Virus record (IMG/VR): IMGVR_UViG_3300025648_000012
Location: 62,001-126,000 of that record
Source: a virus
Reading direction: 5' to 3' (one strand)
DNA: 64,000 nt
This document shows positions 41,074 through 49,944 of the stretch, piece after piece (the stretch's first letter is position 1; every line of letters starts with the position of its first letter). Made by a program: the position numbers and the translations under genes. The notes below the pieces were generated by a model. That model did no database searches and was not told the DNA's origin. It saw nothing but the letters and a program-made list of their open reading frames with translations.

Positions 41074-41091
41074 ATTTAAGGAGAAATAAGA

Positions 41092-42609
41092 ATGTCAATA
41101 GATTTAGAAGACACAAAAACTGGTGGATTTTCGGACTCACCAAAAATTCCAAGTATTGAAAAAGTATTACCGGTAGTTAAATGGAAAGCTGGAAAATATA
41201 CCAAAATTCGTTTAATTGGTAAAGTTACTCCAACTGCCAAGTTTTGGGTTAAAGTTAAAAAGAAGGATGGGGGCATAACTAAATTTCCTGCCCCTTGCAT
41301 TTCTTACGACCCATTAACTCAGGAACACGATGAGACAATAAAAGATCCTTGGTGGGAATATTATAAGCAGGAACGAGCTGCAATTAAAGACGGCTCGTTG
41401 GACAAAGAGGATGCTTTAGTACAGTACTCAACTGATTGTTATTGTAACGTAATAGTTAGAAGTAAGCAGCAAAAGGGTGGGGATTTTGAAACTCGCACTA
41501 AAGCAGAAGCAAGGACAGGATTCAAAGATCCGGAATCTGAGTCTGATACTCCTGTAGAAGTTGCACGTTTTACTTCCTCTGTTTTACGTAAAATAAAGGA
41601 GAAGAAAGAGCTAAATGAGGTAGAAACAAAAGAAGGTGTTACGTGTTACCCCTGCAATGACCCTCGTTATGGTTTTGATATTCTTGTTAAGTATAATGAG
41701 AATTCTGCGTCACCAAGCGAAACCTATTCGGTAGAGAAGGGTGAAGGTAGAACAAAACTTACTGAGGAAGAGAAGCTGTATCTTGTGTATGACATTGACA
41801 GTGTTGCAAAACTTCCTGAAAATGTTACAGAAGAATCAGTTATTAGTGATTTTAATTCATGGAGAGAAAGAATGGGAATTAAGAAACCTAGCAAAACAAC
41901 TGTTTCAAAGAAAGGCAAAGGGCGTACAGAAGAAGACGAAGATGAGGATGACTTGGAAGAGGAAGAGGAGGATGAAGCGCCTAAATCCAAGGCAAAGAAA
42001 CCCGTCAAGAAGTCTAAGAAAGTTGAGGACGATGATGACGAGGATTTTGATGACGAAGATGAAGAGGACGAAGCTCCCAAATCTAAATCAAAAAAGGCAG
42101 TGAAAAAGTCTAAAGTCGAAGATGAAGACGATGATGAAGACGATGATGAAGATGATGACTTCGGCGACGATAACGAAGACGAGGAAGAGTCCCCTAAATC
42201 TAAAAAGTCAGTTAAAAAGCCTGTCAAGAAGTCTAAGAAAGTAGAAGATGACGAAGACGAGGATTTTGATGACGACAGTGATGAGGATGAGGATGAAGAC
42301 GACGAACCCAAGTCAAAGAAACCTGTCAAAAAGTCAAAGAAGGTAGAAGATGAGGACGATGATGATGACGACTTTGGTGACGATGACGATGACGATGAAG
42401 ATGAAGATGAAGCTCCCAAGTCTAAGTCAAAGAAACCTGTAAAGAAATCAAAGAAAGTAGAAGATGACGACTTTGATGATGACAGTGACGACGATGACGG
42501 TGACGACGAGGATGATTCCCCCAAGTCAAAAAAATCTGTCAAAAAGCCAGCTAAGAAGCCTGTCAAGAAGTCAAAGAAGGTAGAAGATGATGACGATGAT
42601 GATTTTTGA
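41092..42609 (+). CDS. Probable single-stranded DNA-binding protein with repetitive acidic tail
   Basis: 505-residue protein. The N-terminal 280 residues look like a gp32-type ssDNA-binding domain: VKWKAGKYTKIRLIG, KFWVKVKKKDGG, FPAPCISYDP, with a CYCN/CYPC cysteine pair that could hold zinc. The rest is six imperfect repeats of a Lys-rich PKSKxxKPVKKSKKVE unit followed by Asp/Glu runs, ending VEDDDDDDF. The acidic terminal phenylalanine resembles the partner-binding tips of E. coli SSB and T7 gp2.5. AAGGAGAAATAAGA precedes the ATG, and recA follows. Confidence 0.7.
   Translation: MSIDLEDTKTGGFSDSPKIPSIEKVLPVVKWKAGKYTKIRLIGKVTPTAKFWVKVKKKDGGITKFPAPCISYDPLTQEHDETIKDPWWEYYKQERAAIKDGSLDKEDALVQYSTDCYCNVIVRSKQQKGGDFETRTKAEARTGFKDPESESDTPVEVARFTSSVLRKIKEKKELNEVETKEGVTCYPCNDPRYGFDILVKYNENSASPSETYSVEKGEGRTKLTEEEKLYLVYDIDSVAKLPENVTEESVISDFNSWRERMGIKKPSKTTVSKKGKGRTEEDEDEDDLEEEEEDEAPKSKAKKPVKKSKKVEDDDDEDFDDEDEEDEAPKSKSKKAVKKSKVEDEDDDEDDDEDDDFGDDNEDEEESPKSKKSVKKPVKKSKKVEDDEDEDFDDDSDEDEDEDDEPKSKKPVKKSKKVEDEDDDDDDFGDDDDDDEDEDEAPKSKSKKPVKKSKKVEDDDFDDDSDDDDGDDEDDSPKSKKSVKKPAKKPVKKSKKVEDDDDDDF
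41980..42606 (+). repeat. Six-unit Lys-block/acidic-block coding repeat
   Basis: Six in-frame copies of a PKSK(S/A)KKPVKKSKKVED module, each followed by a run of Asp and Glu containing a DF dipeptide, fill the end of the SSB-like gene. Units vary from about 29 to 39 residues. The DNA is biased to GAT/GAC/GAG/GAA and AAG/AAA, and an antisense serine-rich open frame results from it. Confidence 0.9.
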
Positions 42610-42628
42610 TCTTTAGATTGTAAATTAT

Positions 42629-42672
42629 GGGTACTCAGCTACCTTAGTGAGTTCCCAATTTTCCTTTTTAAG
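42629..42672 (+). terminator. Factor-independent terminator after the SSB-like gene
   Basis: GGGTACTCA (42629-42637) pairs with TGAGTTCCC (42648-42656) with one internal mismatch and a 10-base loop, followed by AATTTTCCTTTTTAAG. Stem plus T-rich tail 20 bases after the stop codon fits an intrinsic terminator, which would separate high-level SSB expression from recA. Confidence 0.65.
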
Positions 42673-42682
42673 AGAAAAACCA

Positions 42683-44086
42683 ATGGCAAAAAGAAAAGAA
42701 GAACAGGAACAGTTTGATATTAGATTAGCGCTTTCAGACTCAGTTGATGATGTTTCAAGAAGGCTAAGTTATGAGGAATCCTCTCTAGAGGCGGTGCCTC
42801 CCATGAGTACAGGTATGCTGGCAATGGACTTGGTTTATGGTGGTGGGTTACGTCCAGGTATGCTTACACACGCAGGGGAAGAACAAACTGCTAAGACTAC
42901 TGCGCAACTTACAATCATGGCTTCGGCGATTAAGCATGACATACCTTTAATTGCTTTTTCTGACTATGAAGGGAGCACTCGTTCAAGCAAAAATTATGTC
43001 CATGAGATTCTAAAAAATGTTGGTGTTAAAATGAACATGGACGAAGTATTTGGTAAAAAAGACGACCAGGGTAAGTGGGTTGTAACTCCAAGGGTTCGTT
43101 ATAGAGCTGAAGCAATTTTAGAAAAATTTTACGATTGGCTGCACTCTATACTACAAATTCTGCCGGATAAACGGTTGGTTGGAAAAAATTGGTGGCTAAT
43201 CTACGAGGATACCAAAGAAAACAAAGCAAAGTATGGGGAGTTTAGTGACCCATCCATGCCAAAAAAGTATGGTAAAGGTATATGGATTCCAGCACAAGAT
43301 TCTAAACTACAGGCAGTAATTTGTGTGGATAGCTATGCGGCCATGAACCCCTTAGCCCAAGATGAAGACGAATCCTCCAATGCTTTAGCTGTTGCTGCAA
43401 GAGCCTTTGCTAAACAATTACCTAGAGTTAAAGGGAGAATGCTTCAAAAAATGGTAGCAGTCATAGGCACTAACTTGTTAGGTGATATTCCTATGGCTAT
43501 GTATGGCCCTACTCAAAACGAAAAAGGAGGTAAAGCCCTAAAGGGATTTTCTGATGTACGAGTTTGGTTTACAAAAAGATCCTTATCCGCTCCACCTTTC
43601 AATCCAAAACCGGGTAAGAAAATATCCAGTGAGATTGAAGCTTCTGTAACTGGAGAAGGAACTGATAGGTATAGGTACATTCATATAAAGGCGGTCAAGA
43701 ATAAGCTATCTATGCCAAACAGAGAAGCGTACCTTAGAATATGGGAAGAGGATGGAGAGGGAGTAGCCCGTGGATTAGACCCAGTATTTGATACTATATT
43801 TTACCTACGGGAAACAGGGCAATTAACCGGTAAGCGTTCCAAGTTCGAGCTGAACCTAGATGGAATTCCAACAAAGAAGTTCGTTACTTGGGAGCAGTTA
43901 AAAGGGTGGATACTAAAGGACAAAGCGTACAAAGTTGCTCTTTGTAAGCACCTTGGTATTAAAAAGCCTTTTGACATTCGTATATTTTGCTTTAGGCAAA
44001 TGGAAAAAGGAATTGGAGAAAAGTTATACATTGCTGCCAATATTGACAAGCATTCAATCAAAAAAGGTGAAGAAGATGACGAATAA
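42683..44086 (+). CDS. RecA/UvsX-like recombinase
   Basis: 467-residue strand-exchange ATPase. MSTGMLAMDLVYGGGLRPGMLTHAGEEQTAKTTAQL gives the RecA core, with a Walker A of GEEQTAKTT, in which the fifth-position glycine is alanine; T4 UvsX also departs there. VICVDSYAAMNP is Walker B, and VAVIGTNLLGD (L2-adjacent region) and a following disordered loop fit DNA-binding loops. ATG 42683 is chosen over GTG 42647, which lies in the terminator hairpin. Works with SSB, SbcC and UvsW in recombination-dependent replication. Confidence 0.88.
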   Translation: MAKRKEEQEQFDIRLALSDSVDDVSRRLSYEESSLEAVPPMSTGMLAMDLVYGGGLRPGMLTHAGEEQTAKTTAQLTIMASAIKHDIPLIAFSDYEGSTRSSKNYVHEILKNVGVKMNMDEVFGKKDDQGKWVVTPRVRYRAEAILEKFYDWLHSILQILPDKRLVGKNWWLIYEDTKENKAKYGEFSDPSMPKKYGKGIWIPAQDSKLQAVICVDSYAAMNPLAQDEDESSNALAVAARAFAKQLPRVKGRMLQKMVAVIGTNLLGDIPMAMYGPTQNEKGGKALKGFSDVRVWFTKRSLSAPPFNPKPGKKISSEIEASVTGEGTDRYRYIHIKAVKNKLSMPNREAYLRIWEEDGEGVARGLDPVFDTIFYLRETGQLTGKRSKFELNLDGIPTKKFVTWEQLKGWILKDKAYKVALCKHLGIKKPFDIRIFCFRQMEKGIGEKLYIAANIDKHSIKKGEEDDE

Positions 44087-44456
44087 CCCTTCAAAGGAAG
44101 CAGTAGGCGTTCTAATACCGTGCTCCACTTTACTTTCAGTACTTCATGTAGATTGGCAAAATGAACTACCTCAAGATAGAGCGGGGTATAAACTATTCAA
44201 GGAAAATCTTTTATCCTATGTACTATATTCAACTTCCTGCAAGTTGTTTGATAAAGATGGAAACGAATTCAATGTACGGGAAGACCAGTGGCTACAAGTT
44301 ATTAGAGGTGAGTACAAAGTCCTAAGTAGGTTAGATAAGATTAAAAAATACGGAGACTTTTCTTCTGCTCGACTTGTGTACTATAATGAGGAAGATAATG
44401 AATCTTTTATCCTTAAAGAAGGAGATGAAAAGAATGGTACTCAACATTTACTCTAA
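44076..44456 (+). CDS. Hypothetical protein
   Basis: 126-residue protein overlapping recA by 11 bases and the dUTPase gene by 23. ATG 44076 has GGTGAAG upstream. The frame is open further upstream inside recA, but that part is a shadow. Mixed alpha/beta; unrecognised. Confidence 0.55.
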   Translation: MTNNPSKEAVGVLIPCSTLLSVLHVDWQNELPQDRAGYKLFKENLLSYVLYSTSCKLFDKDGNEFNVREDQWLQVIRGEYKVLSRLDKIKKYGDFSSARLVYYNEEDNESFILKEGDEKNGTQHLL

Positions 44457-44898
44457 ATCTGGAGAAATTCCTACCTACGCTCATGCAACTGATTCTGGAA
44501 TGGACTTAAAAGCCTTTTCCAGTACTGAAAACTCATGGACTATTCACCCTAACCAAGTAACTATAATTCCAACTGGAGTTTTTATTGCATTACCTCCAGG
44601 CTACGAAGCTCAAATTAGGTCTAGATCAGGACTTGCTGCAAAGTATGGAGTATTTGTTGTAAACAGTCCTGGTACAATAGACGAAGGGTACAGAGGGGAA
44701 CTACAAGTCATACTGACTAAGGTAGGTAATGCAAACTTTGAGGAAGAGTATGTAGTGAATACCGGAGATAAAATTGCTCAATTAGTAATTGCTCCTGTCT
44801 CTAAACTTGGAGTAGTCCTTATGAAAAACCAGCACGAGTTTGAAAAACTACCTCAAACAACAAGAATGGCTGGTGGATTAGGTTCTACTGGAAGATGA
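44434..44898 (+). CDS. dut: dUTP diphosphatase (trimeric dUTPase)
   Basis: 154-residue dUTPase, hydrolysing dUTP to dUMP and so feeding ThyX and keeping uracil out of DNA. Family motifs are ATDSGMDLKA (motif 1), RSRSGLAAKYGV (motif 2), SPGTIDEGYRGEL (motif 3, catalytic aspartate), GDKIAQLVIAP (motif 4) and GGLGSTGR (motif 5, incomplete C-terminal arm). ATG 44434 follows AAGGAGATGAAAAGA; the upstream open frame is a shadow of the previous gene. Confidence 0.96.
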   Translation: MVLNIYSKSGEIPTYAHATDSGMDLKAFSSTENSWTIHPNQVTIIPTGVFIALPPGYEAQIRSRSGLAAKYGVFVVNSPGTIDEGYRGELQVILTKVGNANFEEEYVVNTGDKIAQLVIAPVSKLGVVLMKNQHEFEKLPQTTRMAGGLGSTGR

Positions 44899-44902
44899 AA
44901 CT

Positions 44903-45544
44903 ATGGACCTTAATTTAACATACGCGACTGCTGCAAATAGTAGCGTTGTTCCTACTCCAAGCACGCCTTCTCTAGAAAGGATAGCTAAACGTAAAAACAG
45001 AACTTCTAGATTTTGGGATACAGTTGATTACTGGGAGCCTAATAAAGAAATTTCAAAAAAGGCTGCGCTCATTACTATTGACAAGTTAGTTGTCGATTTG
45101 TTACCCAAGTATAAGGGAATTACAAAACTAGCTAAGGATAATTCCCTTGTTATTACGAATTTTATCTTAACGGAGCTTGCACCTTTAACTTTAGCAATTA
45201 GCCCAGCAGTAACTCAGTGCAAAGAAATTCTTAACCGTACTCTTAAAACAGACGAGGATAACTCTCCTTCCCTTGATACCTCCGTTTTAGATCAAGTATA
45301 CTTCATGTCGAACGAAGCAGTTAAAATTCGTTTAAGAAGGTTTATTGCTAAGTTGTATTCTCTTAAAGAGTTTGACTTGGTTAAAGAACCTGACGTACTT
45401 GATAAACTTTCAAGGTCAATAAGTAAACCAATAGTTGAGGCTATTACAAATAAAACCTCAGGTAAAAATGAACTCAAAGAAGCATTAGATCATTTAGAAA
45501 AAATGCAAGGAGTAAACAAACAGAGGAAGACTCATGCTAGGTAA
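44903..45544 (+). CDS. Possible small terminase subunit
   Basis: 213-residue, predominantly helical protein immediately upstream of the large terminase and overlapping it by 11 bases. The N-terminus is Ser/Thr/Pro-rich and the C-terminus basic (KMQGVNKQRKTHAR). Gene position and helical content fit a small terminase, but no helix-turn-helix is clear. Confidence 0.4.
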   Translation: MDLNLTYATAANSSVVPTPSTPSLERIAKRKNRTSRFWDTVDYWEPNKEISKKAALITIDKLVVDLLPKYKGITKLAKDNSLVITNFILTELAPLTLAISPAVTQCKEILNRTLKTDEDNSPSLDTSVLDQVYFMSNEAVKIRLRRFIAKLYSLKEFDLVKEPDVLDKLSRSISKPIVEAITNKTSGKNELKEALDHLEKMQGVNKQRKTHAR

Positions 45545-47633
45545 ACAAAGAGATAAAAAACTAAAGGGCAAATCTGACTCCAGATTGGCCCTTTTCTCCT
45601 TTATTGACTCAGAAGCTCTACAGCCTCATGTTGAAGAAAAAAGTAGAGATTTACCCAAACTTGTTAAAAACAACGAAAATTTTGATGTTCGCGCCTACAT
45701 GGATAGTCTAGTAGACGAGAATACAGGTATAATTCGTGACTTAAAAATTGACGATAGAGATTTCCCTTCTGCTAAAAACTTTTTTGACTACTCAACTACC
45801 ATAATTGGGAATGATGCTAACCCTCCTTGGATTGCACAGATGTGGATGTGCGTATTTGCCCTGGGAGAAGTATGCCCAATCTGCAGCTCCAAAAAATGGT
45901 CTAACTTTAGATACATTATAGAGGAAGTAGGTAAACACGTTCCAGCAGAAGCATTAAAAGAACACCTTGTATTCTTGGAGTATGGAATATGTCCTAAGTG
46001 CAAAACACATAAGTGGGAACTCATTAAAAACCACGGACTTAAAAACTATGCTGAATTAGTAGCTGTGTTTGGTCAACGGTCAGGTAAGAGTAGCAGTCTT
46101 GCGTTAATGTCGACCTACATAACTCATAGATACCTTAAACTACCTCCACTCGGCACCCTAACTAAAGCAATACAGAGGTCTACTCCAATTACTTCCACAT
46201 TTGTCTCCCTTAATTTTGCTAAGGCGTATAAGCTTTTGTGGACACCTTATTTACGCATATTGCAGGATTCAAAATGGTGGAATGACTACCATGAATTTCT
46301 AAAATACACTTCAAATAGATTAGGAGTTGAGCTAATAAAGGATAAGGATGTATTTTTGAAATACTTACACCGCAACATGGAATTATACCCAGCTGGGCCT
46401 AAAGGCGAAACTCTCCGTGGAGAAACTAGATTTCAGGCTTCAATAGATGAGTTGGCGTTGTTTCCTCAACCTGCGGGAGATTCAGAAGAAGATGAGGATA
46501 CAGATAGAGCCAATGCTGATAAAACTCATACATCCTTAAGTACAAGTCTATCTACTATTCAAGGAGTACACTTAGAACTGTTAAAAAGACACATTGATAT
46601 TCCTCCTGCTCTCATGTGCGGAATATCTTCTCCCATGGCTGAAAGAGATAAAGTGTGGAGATTGTTTCAAGATTCACAAACTATTGAAGGTTCAAAAACC
46701 ATACTTGGAGTAAATGCTGCAACTTGGGAAATTAACCCAAACATGGATAGAGAAACATCTCCCATGATAATAAACGCATTTAGACGAAACTCAGTCAATG
46801 CAATGCGAGACTATGGTGCAGTCCCTCCAAAAGTAAACTCTCCGTTTTTAAGCCCAACTAACTTTCCTTACAAACTGTGGACACAACCTCCAACGCACGA
46901 GTTAATTCCCATGCTCGATGAGCCTGGAGTAACTTATGCGAAAGTCCGTAAACTCAATAATGTTTCTTTTCCATCCGTACTTTGTTTAGACGCAGGCAGA
47001 ACAAACAACTCTTTTGCAGTTGTAGCTGGTCACTTTGATTTGCATGCTCAAAAGGTCGTTGTAACAACTCTATTAGAGATAAAACCAGTAGAAGGTCGTC
47101 CAATTGACTTTAATTTGGTCTATAAGAATGTTATACTTCCAATAGCTAAAGATGTCCATGCTACTGCTTGTTTTGCTGACCAATGGCAGGGTGTAGAATT
47201 GTTAGATAGACTAAAAGATGATATGGGTAAGTATGGAAATGGAAAACCTAAGTGTGGTGTACGAACTTACTCTCCAAAGAGGTTTGACTTTGATACTTTA
47301 ACAAGTTTACTGACTAACAGCAACATAAGACTACCCTTCATTAAAAAGGAAGTATACGACGAGACAATACAGTCATTGCACAATATAAAAGTGGAGACAG
47401 CATTTCCTTCTCAGCATCTATTACTGCAAATGCTAACTATTCGGGATGTAGGTGATACACGTTGCCCAGAAAAAGGTGTTGGTTATACGGATGACTTGTA
47501 CCGAGCACTTGTGCTGCTAACCCGTATATTTGATGAAAAAGTAATGGAACGTTTGAAGACAATTAAAGTAGAATCAACAAGTAATGAGCAGTTAACAGTA
47601 AAGCCTATCTATGTTTCTCGTGGTGGATTATAA
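45534..47633 (+). CDS. Terminase large subunit
   Basis: 699-residue DNA-packaging motor. Walker A is FGQRSGKSS (Gly180-Ser186). Walker B is ASIDELALF (about 301-309). The nuclease domain begins VLCLDAGRTNNSFAVVAG (about 484), with a second acidic motif, CFADQWQG. A zinc-finger-like insert, CPIC and CPKC about 40 residues apart (about 115-160), precedes the ATPase core. Translocates DNA into proheads through the portal at 50999. Overlaps the preceding gene. Confidence 0.92.
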   Translation: MLGKQRDKKLKGKSDSRLALFSFIDSEALQPHVEEKSRDLPKLVKNNENFDVRAYMDSLVDENTGIIRDLKIDDRDFPSAKNFFDYSTTIIGNDANPPWIAQMWMCVFALGEVCPICSSKKWSNFRYIIEEVGKHVPAEALKEHLVFLEYGICPKCKTHKWELIKNHGLKNYAELVAVFGQRSGKSSSLALMSTYITHRYLKLPPLGTLTKAIQRSTPITSTFVSLNFAKAYKLLWTPYLRILQDSKWWNDYHEFLKYTSNRLGVELIKDKDVFLKYLHRNMELYPAGPKGETLRGETRFQASIDELALFPQPAGDSEEDEDTDRANADKTHTSLSTSLSTIQGVHLELLKRHIDIPPALMCGISSPMAERDKVWRLFQDSQTIEGSKTILGVNAATWEINPNMDRETSPMIINAFRRNSVNAMRDYGAVPPKVNSPFLSPTNFPYKLWTQPPTHELIPMLDEPGVTYAKVRKLNNVSFPSVLCLDAGRTNNSFAVVAGHFDLHAQKVVVTTLLEIKPVEGRPIDFNLVYKNVILPIAKDVHATACFADQWQGVELLDRLKDDMGKYGNGKPKCGVRTYSPKRFDFDTLTSLLTNSNIRLPFIKKEVYDETIQSLHNIKVETAFPSQHLLLQMLTIRDVGDTRCPEKGVGYTDDLYRALVLLTRIFDEKVMERLKTIKVESTSNEQLTVKPIYVSRGGL

Positions 47634-47669
47634 ATTTGAGAACAATTTTAGGTTGAGAGGATTTAACTC

Positions 47670-47900
47670 ATGAAAAGAGAAACTTACAACTCAACCTATT
47701 ACAAACTTCGTAACTCCATTACTAAAAGAGATAAAAACTGTGTTCAATGCGGTGAGAAAGCGAACCACAGGCATCACATCATACCCTTATCACGTGGCGG
47801 TACTAACTCTATGGCAAACTTGATGTTCTTGTGTGAAACTTGCCACCAATCTAAACATAGACACAAGTTTACTAATAAGCGAAAGGTAAAGGCATGTTAG
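47670..47900 (+). CDS. HNH endonuclease
   Basis: 76-residue compact HNH nuclease: CVQCGEKANHRHHIIPLSRGGTNSMANLMFLCETCHQSKH. Two CxxC zinc pairs frame the catalytic His. HNH proteins beside the large terminase are known cofactors of packaging cleavage in some phages, and the location here fits that. The leader contains AACAATTTTAGGTTGAG, repeated exactly at 61161. The gene overlaps the RuvC-like gene by seven bases. Confidence 0.88.
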   Translation: MKRETYNSTYYKLRNSITKRDKNCVQCGEKANHRHHIIPLSRGGTNSMANLMFLCETCHQSKHRHKFTNKRKVKAC

Positions 47901-48358
47901 TATTAGGATTAGATCCAGGAACTAAGAACTTTGGTTTTTCCTTAGTTGAGTTTAAAGGAAAGCCAAATGTGGTTACTACTGGAATGCTCAATTATCCAAT
48001 TTCTGACTTGGTAAATTACCAAGAAGGTAAGGAGCTGTTTAAGAAAGAGGTAAAAGCCCTAAGTAAAAATTCAAGTTTAATTGCTGTTGAGCGGTTTCAA
48101 TCTCGAGGTGGTAAAGCTGGAAAAACTATTGAGTGTGTTAACATAATGATAGGTTTATTGGATCAGTGCAATAAACCTTTATCCATGTTTTTACCTGCTA
48201 CTTGGAAAATGGACTTTACTCGAAGGTTTGGATTCAAGGTTGTAGAAACTTATTCGCATTTTGATTGCAAAAATCACGAAGTTGATGCCTCACTAATTGC
48301 AATCTATGCTTACTCCAAGTTTGTTAAACCGATAGAGTACAACTGGAAGAAAATTTAA
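47894..48358 (+). CDS. RuvC-like Holliday junction resolvase
   Basis: 154-residue RNase H-fold nuclease. MLVLGLDPGTKNFGFSLVE carries the first catalytic aspartate (Asp7), IAVERFQSRGGKAGKT the catalytic glutamate, and NHEVDASLIAIYAY the C-terminal aspartate. It resembles phage RuvC/poxvirus A22-type resolvases, which trim branched DNA before packaging; position right after terminase supports this. Confidence 0.85.
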   Translation: MLVLGLDPGTKNFGFSLVEFKGKPNVVTTGMLNYPISDLVNYQEGKELFKKEVKALSKNSSLIAVERFQSRGGKAGKTIECVNIMIGLLDQCNKPLSMFLPATWKMDFTRRFGFKVVETYSHFDCKNHEVDASLIAIYAYSKFVKPIEYNWKKI

Positions 48359-48364
48359 TTAAAC

Positions 48365-48390
48365 ATGGGGATTGAAAATGGGGATTGAAA
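48365..48390 (+). repeat. Tandem 13-bp duplication at a gene start
   Basis: ATGGGGATTGAAA occurs twice in tandem (48365-48377, 48378-48390) and is followed by the start ATG of the next gene. Each copy supplies a GGGGA ribosome-binding-like stretch, and the first ATGs are followed by short frames only. Confidence 0.85.
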
Positions 48391-49362
48391 ATGGCTAATG
48401 CAACATTACTTCCAATAGACTTTATTACCGCAGGAATTTCACCAACTCTTTCTGTAACTTCTAAAGATGAACCAGAATACCTTAAAGGGTGGGTGGATTC
48501 AAACTTGGTAGTTGCAGCCAATGAAGTTGCAGGCGGTGGCGGCCTTCCAACTTGGTGGACTAAGCTTAGCGACGAAGAGCAAGAATCCTATTTGGAAGAA
48601 CATCCTAATTCCAAATATGCGGATGCAGCGAAATCTCATATTGAGCGACGTAAAGCTGCATCCGTAGTAGCTCCATTAACTCCAGAGCAAAAGTCAGAAG
48701 GTAATAGAGTAGTTAAGTTTCTAAAGACTAAAAAGCAGCATTTGGTTATAGCGGCTAAAGCTCATGCTCTAGAATGGAAACATGCGGGTGGTGCTGTTTC
48801 TAGACTAACTACTGGTAAGCCTTTAGAAGACCACCACAAGGAAGCATTAACTGCAGTCGGTACTGATTTAGCACGCCTTATTATGGCAACAGCTAGCGGT
48901 GGAAAGTCAGAAGTGGCTAAGCTTTTGGGTGAAGGACTGGCTGATCTATGTAAGGACACCTTTATTAAAGTAGCGTTGGGAACTGCAGTTGGACTCAATC
49001 CTTCTTCGCATAGAACAACTTCTGGCTACTTAATGTTAACGTCAAGAGAAAATAAAAACTCAATGGAATCCATTAGCAAAGAACAACTTGAAAGAATAAC
49101 AGAAAAAACAATTCTTCTTGTCTTAGAAGAGTTAGAAAAGAAATTTAAGGAGGATACTCCTAAGGAAGTTAAGAAAGCTTTAGAAAAAACAACCAATAAG
49201 GCTTTAGTGGTTAAGGCTAAGATTGATATGAGCGAAGAAGTTGCAGGTGCTGGTCTTTGTCCTGAGTGCCGTAAGCCAATGGGGACAACACTGGTTGGAG
49301 GGCATGAAATGCTGGTTTGCTATACGGATAGAATTACGTTACCTAAACCAGACGGGTGTTAA
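48391..49362 (+). CDS. Hypothetical late/packaging-region protein
   Basis: 323-residue protein. Residues about 54-78 contain a WWTKLSDEEQESYLEEHPNSK-type motif, also present in the protein at 49945. A helical middle region follows, and the C-terminus has a zinc-like CPECRKPMG...C. The acidic/basic helical segment KFKEDTPKEVKKALEKTTNKAL may be coiled. Located between resolvase and portal genes. No family name can be given. Confidence 0.6.
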   Translation: MANATLLPIDFITAGISPTLSVTSKDEPEYLKGWVDSNLVVAANEVAGGGGLPTWWTKLSDEEQESYLEEHPNSKYADAAKSHIERRKAASVVAPLTPEQKSEGNRVVKFLKTKKQHLVIAAKAHALEWKHAGGAVSRLTTGKPLEDHHKEALTAVGTDLARLIMATASGGKSEVAKLLGEGLADLCKDTFIKVALGTAVGLNPSSHRTTSGYLMLTSRENKNSMESISKEQLERITEKTILLVLEELEKKFKEDTPKEVKKALEKTTNKALVVKAKIDMSEEVAGAGLCPECRKPMGTTLVGGHEMLVCYTDRITLPKPDGC

Positions 49363-49363
49363 G

Positions 49364-49936
49364 TTGGGAATTAAAAAAACAAAACCCAGTAGAGCTTTAG
49401 TTAAGGTTAGTAAACGAGAACCTAAAAAGTTAAGCAAAAAGCTATCTAAAGTTAGTGAAAAGTTATCTTCTATATTGGGGGATAGCTCGGAAAACATATT
49501 AGGTTTGCTTGAAGCTAACAATTCTGAGTCGGCATCAAACTTAATACTAACAAAACTGATGCAGTCTTTAGTTGATACAATCCCCTATGCTGAAAATAAT
49601 GTAAGAAAAACTCGGGGTCAAAAGGGAGTTTATCAGTTAAATTCGTTAGTTCAATCCTTGCGAGAACTAATGATTGATATGCAAGCAGTGAGGGACAAGG
49701 GACTACTTGGTGAACGCCTAGTTGAAAAAATTATTAGACCAGCTTTTATGGACATAGGTAAAACTTTGGTTGAAGAAGATGATAGAATGTACCGAGAATT
49801 AAGAGACCAGTTTGATTCAGAAGCAGTAACAGCAATTCGTAAACTTCAAAAAGAGTCGATTGCAAGAATTGCTGAGTTTATGAACCGTCAATATAGTGAA
49901 GTTAAAGAAGGTACTATTGCCTTCATTCAAAACTAA
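49364..49936 (+). CDS. Helical hypothetical protein
   Basis: 190-residue protein. TTG 49364, one base after the preceding stop, is the most plausible start; the longer open frame from 49241 overlaps the upstream gene out of frame. It is basic at the N-terminus (KTKPSRALVKVSKREPKKLSKK) and then helical throughout. No ribosome binding site is clear. Possibly a virion-assembly or scaffolding component, by position only. Confidence 0.5.
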   Translation: MGIKKTKPSRALVKVSKREPKKLSKKLSKVSEKLSSILGDSSENILGLLEANNSESASNLILTKLMQSLVDTIPYAENNVRKTRGQKGVYQLNSLVQSLRELMIDMQAVRDKGLLGERLVEKIIRPAFMDIGKTLVEEDDRMYRELRDQFDSEAVTAIRKLQKESIARIAEFMNRQYSEVKEGTIAFIQN

Positions 49937-49944
49937 GGCGTAAA

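Noticed and set aside
41724-42566. Long antisense open frame of 280 serine-rich codons
   Set aside because: It is the complement of the Asp/Glu/Lys repeat codons of the SSB-like gene; composition is explained by that and no start signal supports it.
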